Below are positions 6,944 to 12,414 of a stretch of DNA of 12,414 bases, one piece after another. Made by a program: the position numbers and the translations under genes. The DNA is from Stephanodiscus triporus (lineage: Eukaryota > Bacillariophyta > Thalassiosirophyceae > Thalassiosirales > Thalassiosiraceae), in the NCBI GenBank assembly GCA_036939755.1, contig JALLAZ010000762.1:1-12414 (forward strand), in the 5' to 3' direction. The notes beneath the pieces are model-generated. The model was not told where the DNA came from and ran no database searches. It worked only from the letters and a program-made list of their open reading frames with translations. Position 1 is the stretch's first letter. Each line of letters starts with the position of its first letter.

Positions 6944-8851
6944 TCAACTTTTTATTTTGGTGCAATCGTCACAAGACGATAATATACGTTGCGCAATCAG
7001 AGGTGTGCATGTTTTACGCAGCTGAGCTTTCACCGCTTCACTTGAGAGTCCACGCGAGTGGCTAAGCCCATACACCCTTTCCGCCATACTGTCACGGTCG
7101 TCACCACTCTCCACTAAATTTTCAAGCAGGTTGAGGTATGAAACGTAGGTAATACTACTCGGCCTGCAATAGTCTAATTTGTGAACATGGCGAAATGCAT
7201 TTAGCCCAATCAAAAAGGCCTCCTTCCGCACGATGGCATCACCGAATGTTGATTTAGCAGCAGCGTTAATAACCGAATTGAATGTGATAGTGTCTGGTCT
7301 TACTGACAAATTTCCTCTCTGTGTCTCCTCTAGCATCCTCTCCAATAGAAGTTCAGCTCTGTGAGCTTTGCTCACACATTTGCTCCTGGCATAGGCATCA
7401 ATAACTGCATTGTAAACGATGGTATTGGGCGCTAGGTCCTTGGCACCTTGAGAGCTGATGTATTCCATTTCTTCCAATATTTGTTCTGCCTTCTCCGCCG
7501 CTCTAGCTTGTCTGCTCCTCCCCAACGCAGTTATCACCGACCTGTACGTTTGGGTGTTTGGCTTTACGTCATTATCTCCTTTGTTGTACAGATCTATCAT
7601 TTCGTGCAGCAATTCCTCGGCGCGGAAGGCACATTCCTCTCCTCCCTTTTTTGCATACGCATCTAGAACTGACGAGTAACAGACAGTATCTGGCTTCAAA
7701 GAGCTATCGCCCGCTTCATGACTCTTCTTCATCTTAGAAAGGAGATCATCTGCAATTTCTGGTGCTTCTATTCGCGCAAATGCGTTAATGACTGCTGTGT
7801 ACGTTCTCAGATTTGGCTTCACATCTTTATCGCCCCCTTCGCGCAACTCTTCCATCCACTGCAGAATTTCCATCGCTCTTGCCGCACATGATTTGTCCTG
7901 GGATGCTGCCCTTGAATAGGCATTTACGACTGCACTATACGATACGACATCGGGCTTGACATTGTCGCTCCCCCCAGACTTGTGCAAACGTTCCATCTGT
8001 CTGATAAGCTCTTCCGCTCGTCGAGCCCGATCCGGTGCCCCCAATGAGTCCTTGCCAAAATTGGCATATGCGTGAATGACTGAGTTGAAGGAACACGTGT
8101 CAGGTTGAATTTTATCATTTTGGGTGGCTTCGTAAAGCGAAAGCATTCGATGGAGCCATCTTTCTGCACGCTGAGGAGAGTCGTTCATTCCGCCTTTGGA
8201 TATGATTGATATTACAGTATTGTACGATATGGTATTCGCAATGGCAGCCTCTTCCATGTCAGAGACTATCGACTCTGCTTCTTCGACCTTCTCTTTCGAT
8301 GGCTTCTCCCCGATGTCTTTCAAGATACACCTGAGGATTGTATTCCAAGTAATGGTATTAGGCTTCACCCCTCTCTCCTTCATCAGCTTCATTATCCGTT
8401 TCGCATTCCCACTTCGTGAGCTCCTGGCATATCTTCCGTGAGCATAGGCGTTAATAACGCTGTTATAGCTTACAACATCGGGAGATTTCTCGTAGTAACC
8501 ATCGTTGTGCAAGGCGTCAATACGTAGCAGCATCTCTTCACATCTTATGGCTGCATCCTTCTGACCGCTCTTCGCGAGAAAATCAAGGTTCATGTTTAAT
8601 GATATGATTGGATCGCGTTGGGAGAAGCTCTTCTGCCGCGTATTGAGCGGTTTTACAGTCGGCTTTTTGTTGCCACGGACTTTGGCAGAAACATCTCTGA
8701 CTACCACGTCCTCCACGATTTTGGCCGTGAAGTCCTTATCATTTTTCCGCCGCTGACTTGCATTGCTGGCCGAAAACCCACTGCATGGCGAGGGAGAAGA
8801 TGATGTCATGAGTGGCAATAAAGTGGCGAAGGCGGCGCGGCGGATCTTCAT
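6944..8851 (-). CDS. Pentatricopeptide repeat protein (635 aa)
   Basis: Ten to eleven PPR-type helix pairs fill residues 124-605. Each begins PD/PN-T-x-x-YN-S/A-V-I-NAYA and ends in an E-LL-x-x-ME helix before the next KPD/KPN, for example at 124, 165, 206, 251, 301, 347, 388, 432, 476, 520 and 565. Several repeats are 41-50 residues, longer than the classical 35, because the second helix carries LYEKGDxDVKP-like extensions. PPR proteins bind single-stranded RNA in mitochondria or plastids and act in processing, stability or translation. No DYW, SMR or other C-terminal catalytic domain is visible. The N-terminus (MKIRRAAFATLLPLM, then Ser-rich, basic) is an organelle-targeting signal; SPCSGFSAS could be a diatom plastid-type Phe cleavage site, but mitochondrial targeting fits too. 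The start context is ACAATGA with A at -3. Confidence 0.92.
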   Translation of the reverse strand: MKIRRAAFATLLPLMTSSSPSPCSGFSASNASQRRKNDKDFTAKIVEDVVVRDVSAKVRGNKKPTVKPLNTRQKSFSQRDPIISLNMNLDFLAKSGQKDAAIRCEEMLLRIDALHNDGYYEKSPDVVSYNSVINAYAHGRYARSSRSGNAKRIMKLMKERGVKPNTITWNTILRCILKDIGEKPSKEKVEEAESIVSDMEEAAIANTISYNTVISIISKGGMNDSPQRAERWLHRMLSLYEATQNDKIQPDTCSFNSVIHAYANFGKDSLGAPDRARRAEELIRQMERLHKSGGSDNVKPDVVSYSAVVNAYSRAASQDKSCAARAMEILQWMEELREGGDKDVKPNLRTYTAVINAFARIEAPEIADDLLSKMKKSHEAGDSSLKPDTVCYSSVLDAYAKKGGEECAFRAEELLHEMIDLYNKGDNDVKPNTQTYRSVITALGRSRQARAAEKAEQILEEMEYISSQGAKDLAPNTIVYNAVIDAYARSKCVSKAHRAELLLERMLEETQRGNLSVRPDTITFNSVINAAAKSTFGDAIVRKEAFLIGLNAFRHVHKLDYCRPSSITYVSYLNLLENLVESGDDRDSMAERVYGLSHSRGLSSEAVKAQLRKTCTPLIAQRILSSCDDCTKIKS

Positions 8852-8995
8852 TGTTTGTTTAGTGGTGGTGGTGGGCTGCGCCGGAGGGGGAGCGAGGCCT
8901 GAGGTACTACGATATCCTATTATTACTTCCAGGGCGGTCGGGACTTAACAGAGAGAGCTGTTAGAGTGGGCTTAAACTCCCCCCAAATTGCCTCC

Positions 8996-9028
8996 TTGGC
9001 GATTTGCCCTGCGGGAACTTTGCGTGTC
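8996..9028 (+). repeat. Left terminal inverted repeat of the Harbinger-like element
   Basis: TTGGCGATTT followed by GC-rich sequence matches the inverted right end at 25 of 33 positions, with the first ten identical. A 7-bp-arm palindrome, TCTCTGT-G-ACAGAGA (9027-9041), follows directly. Confidence 0.75.
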
Positions 9029-9185
9029 TCTGTGACAGAGAATTGCGGTGCGCATTTTTTTGGGAGTTGTGGGTTTAAATGCCCCCCAAAAAACTACGTT
9101 ACAACCACAACCCACACCTCCCACCGCGCTCCCTCCGACTCATCGACACATCGTAAGCTCTTGTCTTCCCCTCCCATTGGCCACC

Positions 9186-10750
9186 ATGCCTGTCGCCCCT
9201 AAGCGCCGCGCGGAGACCGACCTACGTCGTCGCAAACCGAAGCGTCAGGCCACTGCAAATGAGCGCTGGCTCCATCTCGGGGCCGGCGAAACAGGCCTGA
9301 TGTACACGCTCCAGGTTCTCATGAACACGACGACGCTCTTCTGCTCGGCGATGAATCAGCTCCTTGCTCTTATTGTGGCCGCCGAGGGCGTAGTGAGCAC
9401 GCGCGCTGACCTTGATGTGCTTGATGCGGCCTTCGACTCGGTATCTGCATGCCTTGTGGGCTTCCTTGGCCTCTTGCATGCCATGAGAGTCGCTGATGGG
9501 ATTTTGTTTGATATTCCTCCGGATGAAGAGAATGCGCCTCTCAAATTCTCCCGTGCGAAGAATCTCCGCATTGACGACCTTTCCGATATGGCTGCGTTAA
9601 AAATGACGCACTTTAACCACAGCCAGCTCCGTCGTCTGTACGCGGCGTTCGATCTCGAGGGCCAGCTCGAGCCGATGCAGGACAAGCTCGCGATTCCGAC
9701 AGGGTTCGACACGAATGGAACTCCCTGCAACTATAGAGTCCACCCAGAAGAGGTCTTCCTCTACACACTCTGTAAGGTAGCGACGGGGATGACGCAGGTG
9801 CAGATACTCGACAATTACTTCGGGGGGGACAAAGGACGGTGGACGTATGCGTACCCGTGGATGTTAAAGTATCTCGATGAGAGGTACAAGAACATTATTG
9901 GACATCAGGGTCTGACACGTTTTGTGGGAGATTTCCCAAAATTTCATAGGGCCATCGAGGATTATGTTCAGCGCGACCACCAGCGCGAGCTCATTGACGG
10001 AACGATGACCATCGTCCCGGGCATCAACTTCTTACCCTGGGACGTCTTTGGTTTCATCGATGATTCTATGGATGACATCTGTACCCCCTTCTCTGGTCCC
10101 CGTGGTGATTATGAAGGCGCTGCTCGGAGGGTAGAGTTTGCGGATGCACAACAAGCCTTTTATTCGGGATATATAAAAGACCATGCTCTTAAAGTTGAGA
10201 CGGTGTTCCTTCCCAATGGGCTCACAACATTGTTTGGACCTGTGTCTGCTCGGCGGCATGATGCGGGGGTTCTGAGGATGAGTAATCTTAACGAATTTCT
10301 TGTTGAGATCCAGNTCTGAGGATGAGTAATCTTAACGAATTTCTCGTTGAGATCCAGCGTGGGCGATTCGCAACTGCTGATGGAGATGAAGTCTTTTTCT
10401 CGGCATTTGGAGATTTAGTCTTCAATCTTGGCCTGCAGTGCGTCCAAAGTTACTACCGTAACTTTGCAGCTGGAGCGCAATTGGATGCCGGACGACTGAA
10501 ATGCAATGCCGCGATGAGGGCTGCTCGGATTGCTATAGAGAAGAATTATGCAATGGTGAGTAATATTTTTCGCATCTGTGGATCCGCCGAGGGGAATAAA
10601 ATCGCAAAAAAACACCCAGTCGTCCTCGAGCAGCTACGCGTCTGCATTCTGCTGACGAACTGTTACGTGTGTCTCAATGGAGATCAGGCGGGCAGTGTCA
10701 ACACATTCAACATTAGCCCCCCATCACTCGAAGAATATTTAGCATTGTAG
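9186..10750 (+). CDS. Harbinger-type DDE transposase (split by an N)
   Basis: The start at 9186 lies in an ideal Kozak context (GGCCACCATGCC). The frame is read to 10313, where a single N (10314) and a 43-bp repeat shift it; reading continues from the second copy to 10750. Counting the repeat once gives 506 residues. Residues 5-21 are a bipartite basic nuclear-localisation-like stretch. A helical HTH-like region (about 195-250: PEEVFLYTLCKVATGMT) precedes the nuclease. FGFIDD (292/293) corresponds to GxID of Harbinger, RRHDAGVL (D359) to the HDxRVL motif, FGDLVF (D395) to the GDxxY aspartate, and IAIEKNYAMVSNIFRI (E437) to the catalytic-Glu helix VERxFGRLK. Catalytic residue assignment is by motif resemblance. 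It excises and inserts its own element in the nucleus. The break is probably an assembly artefact, not decay. Confidence 0.85.
10271..10357 (+). other. Assembly join: 43-bp repeat around a single N
   Basis: 10271-10313 and 10315-10357 are identical except at 10301/10345 (T/C), with one N between. Removing one copy plus the N (44 nt) puts the two transposase frames in register. This is what an unmerged contig overlap looks like. Confidence 0.9.
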
Positions 10751-10886
10751 ATAAATCTAGATATTTATTTTATGTAATATATTTTCTATGATTACGAATA
10801 TCATATGGTCTCATGAAAAATGAGGTGCAAATATATTAGATGACACGAAAAAATATGCAACGATGCAGAAAGAGTGAGGAGCGAGG

Positions 10887-12134
10887 CTACTTGTGAAGGA
10901 GAGCCTCAATCTCTTCCTCCTCCTTTTTTTCTAGCGCATGAATGAGACGTTCATAACGGCTGACAGAGTCACGGTGGTTCTCTTCCTTTGCCTTTTTGAG
11001 ACGTTTGTAGAGGGAATCAATTTGGGTCCCCAAATCAATCGAAGACGAAGCTGTGGCTGCGGCAGCAGCAGCAGCGGGAACAGGTGGATCGGGAGCCGTC
11101 GTTCTAGCCCTGCCGATAGTGCTTGCAATAAGCTTTGTTGCCTCCAACATGGCACGATTGATGCCATCAATAGCATCCATATTGTCGATGCGACGAGTGC
11201 GGCGCATTCCAGCAGCATCTGTCTCGTCGACGACAATTGGTGCACCTACACCTGCCGTTGCGGCATTTGCTGCAAAGCGTTGCTGTTGAATTGCCACGGC
11301 TCGCCCCCTGTTGTTTGCAGGTCCCGCCAGACCAGGAACTGCAGGTAGATGACAAGCGCCCATGCCGCCACCACCAGCAGAAGGAGGTACGGCCACCGCC
11401 GCGAAATTCAGTAGAGTAGGTAATTGAGGAGGGACCGCCTGCTGCTGCTGGGGGGAAGCGGCCCGATCGCCATTCGTCGTTGCGTCGGCAGTGGGAGGTG
11501 TGACAATAGGAGTAGCCGCAGTAGGAGGACGGACGGGCATAACAACAGGACGAGTGTGGTTATTTTGGGACGTCGGATTCTGTGCAAGGAGATCACACGC
11601 ATCCTGATTTTGGCGCTGATGGGCCTCGGCTGCTCCGGGCACATGAGGCGCATCAACTCCATACGCGCGAGGGAGAGCACCCACGGCACCCTCTTGGCGC
11701 GCATTTTCACGAGAGCGCGTCTCCAACCTCACAGCCTCGGCGGCAGCTGCTTCCAACCTCGCATTCTCGGCGGCGTCCCTCTCGTCCTTTAGACGCTTTG
11801 CCAAGGACCCTAATACAGAGACCCCTTCCTTCTCGGGATCAATATCGCCATGATGGGAAAGCAACGCGAGGACGCGATCCTTCATGTTTCTGCTGCGCTG
11901 CGCCTCAGACCATCGCCTGTAGACGCCACTGAAAGGGCCAGGACGCACGCCAGAAGAATCCCAAAGAAGTCGCTCTAGGTCCGGCCACTTGCCTCCCCCA
12001 GCAGAGGATGGAATATGAACCCGGGTCGTTAGGACGCCCTGAAGAATACAGAGGGCAAGTTCATCACAAGCAGGGGCGACAATCGCTCGGCTGCTTGGCA
12101 GCAAGGGCAGCAAAAGAGACGTCTCGGTGGCCAT
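10887..12134 (-). CDS. Putative second Harbinger protein, coiled-coil (415 aa)
   Basis: I prefer the ATG at 12134 (context GAACCATGG) over an in-frame upstream ATG at 12287, because the palindromic DNA lies between them. From 12134: a small N-terminal domain (about 20-95) with CDELALCILQGVL, then GGGKWPDLERLLW and FSGVYRRWSEAQ. Its paired tryptophans recall Myb/SANT or trihelix modules but are not a clear match. A charged Ala/Arg/Glu coiled coil (about 108-149) follows, then a long low-complexity Pro/Ala/Gln-rich linker. An RRTRRIDNMDAIDG segment near 311-324 precedes a C-terminal coiled coil (369-413: IDSLYKRLKKAKEE, YERLIHALEKKEEEE). Harbinger elements usually carry a second protein that binds the DNA ends and helps import the transposase; that role is inferred from position. 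It converges on the transposase with 136 bp between stops. Confidence 0.7.
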   Translation of the reverse strand: MATETSLLLPLLPSSRAIVAPACDELALCILQGVLTTRVHIPSSAGGGKWPDLERLLWDSSGVRPGPFSGVYRRWSEAQRSRNMKDRVLALLSHHGDIDPEKEGVSVLGSLAKRLKDERDAAENARLEAAAAEAVRLETRSRENARQEGAVGALPRAYGVDAPHVPGAAEAHQRQNQDACDLLAQNPTSQNNHTRPVVMPVRPPTAATPIVTPPTADATTNGDRAASPQQQQAVPPQLPTLLNFAAVAVPPSAGGGGMGACHLPAVPGLAGPANNRGRAVAIQQQRFAANAATAGVGAPIVVDETDAAGMRRTRRIDNMDAIDGINRAMLEATKLIASTIGRARTTAPDPPVPAAAAAAATASSSIDLGTQIDSLYKRLKKAKEENHRDSVSRYERLIHALEKKEEEEIEALLHK

Positions 12135-12253
12135 GGTTCGGGAGTGTGAGTCCGAACTGAGACCCTCTAACGGCCAAAATCTCGCGCCAGAAAAGGCAAC
12201 CTCCCCCAGAAAACAATTAACAATTCCTATGTGATCCTCTACGAGGGCAAAAT

Positions 12254-12280
12254 CTGCGCAAATGTTAAACATTTGCGCAG
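12254..12280. repeat. Subterminal palindrome of the Harbinger-like element
   Basis: CTGCGCAAATG at 12254-12264 is exactly inverted at 12270-12280 across TTAAA. A second palindrome, CGCAGA-T-TCTGCG, lies at 12315-12327. Both contain the CTGCGC/GCGCAG core, which also occurs in the right inverted repeat. They may be binding sites for the element's own proteins or part of the minus-strand gene's promoter. Confidence 0.75.
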
Positions 12281-12375
12281 GTTTCACGCTGAAAATCCCA
12301 CATGTTCAGCCCGGCGCAGATTCTGCGGAAATCTGGGGGCTGTCCGAGTGTCATATGCTTCCTGTCCTTCTGTCT

Positions 12376-12408
12376 GACGCGCAGAACTCGCGCAAGAAAA
12401 ATCGCCAA
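12376..12408 (-). repeat. Right terminal inverted repeat of the Harbinger-like element
   Basis: Read on the minus strand, it begins TTGGCGATTT and matches 8996-9028 at 25 of 33 positions. It is preceded at the window edge by CTTTTTT, so the true terminus may lie beyond position 12414. Confidence 0.75.
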
Positions 12409-12414
12409 AAAAAG

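Larger units (their letters stand above)
8964..12414. mobile_element. PIF/Harbinger-like DNA transposon, two genes
   Basis: A DDE transposase gene (+) and a second gene (-) converge between inverted repeats at 8996-9028 and 12376-12408. The two-gene content (nuclease plus a separate DNA-binding or partner protein) is known for the PIF/Harbinger superfamily. The outer left edge may be as far out as 8964, just after TTA (8961-8963), a common Harbinger target. The right edge is at or beyond the window end, so the 3-bp duplication cannot be confirmed. The element begins about 110 bp upstream of the PPR start codon, so it may sit in that gene's promoter. Confidence 0.75.

Noticed and set aside
9048..9185. 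Upstream in-frame start for the transposase
   Set aside because: The extra 46 residues are Thr/Pro-rich with no conservation visible, and the ATG at 9186 has a far better context followed by a nuclear-localisation-like stretch.
10555..10562. GTGAGTAA, a strong-looking splice donor inside the transposase
   Set aside because: Reading straight through keeps the conserved catalytic-Glu helix and the C-terminal CILLTNCYVCLN segment, so no intron is needed.
12135..12287. Upstream in-frame start for the minus-strand coiled-coil protein
   Set aside because: It would make a DNA palindrome (12254-12280) part of the coding region. The start at 12134 has a better context, though the longer form cannot be excluded.

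Overview
The window looks like nuclear DNA of a unicellular eukaryote, most likely a diatom or related stramenopile. The evidence is one short GT-AG intron with a pyrimidine-rich acceptor, AATAAA-type 3' ends, Kozak-like start contexts, a PPR protein with long helix linkers, small secreted Cys-rich proteins with K/S/E/P repeats, and a two-gene PIF/Harbinger-type DNA transposon. There are no bacterial operons or Shine-Dalgarno patterns. Species cannot be fixed from the sequence.

Layout. (1) About 1-2054 is a non-autonomous inverted-repeat (foldback-like) element. Its arms, about 230 and 300 bp, are inverted copies of each other, and a palindromic 28-bp tandem array sits at its exact centre. 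It encodes no recognisable transposase, although its left arm carries a frame-broken acidic ORF on the minus strand. (2) 2055-3057 is non-coding and holds a hairpin and a degenerate three-unit minisatellite. (3) 3058-3354 is a small secreted Cys-containing ORF, followed by a near-perfect long hairpin (3379-3435). (4) 3731-4825 is a two-exon gene for a secreted 337-residue protein with two copies of an apparently unnamed six-cysteine domain. (5) 4826-5819 has no gene apart from the polyadenylation signal. (6) 5820-6875 is an orphan gene with a probable organelle-targeting N-terminus. It converges on (7) a 635-residue PPR protein at 6944-8851 on the minus strand, 68 bp away. (8) From about 8964 or 8996 to the window end lies a Harbinger-like transposon. 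Its transposase (+) and a second, coiled-coil protein (-) converge inside matching terminal inverted repeats.

How the genes relate. The transposase and the coiled-coil protein are probably partners in mobilising their own element. The PPR protein probably acts on organellar RNA, and the neighbouring orphan protein may also be imported into an organelle. The two secreted proteins are candidates for cell-surface or wall roles. The transposase ORF is interrupted only by a single N flanked by a 43-bp direct repeat. This looks like an unmerged contig overlap, and collapsing it restores one 506-codon frame. Both window ends lie in repetitive elements, so this may be an entire short scaffold bounded by transposons.
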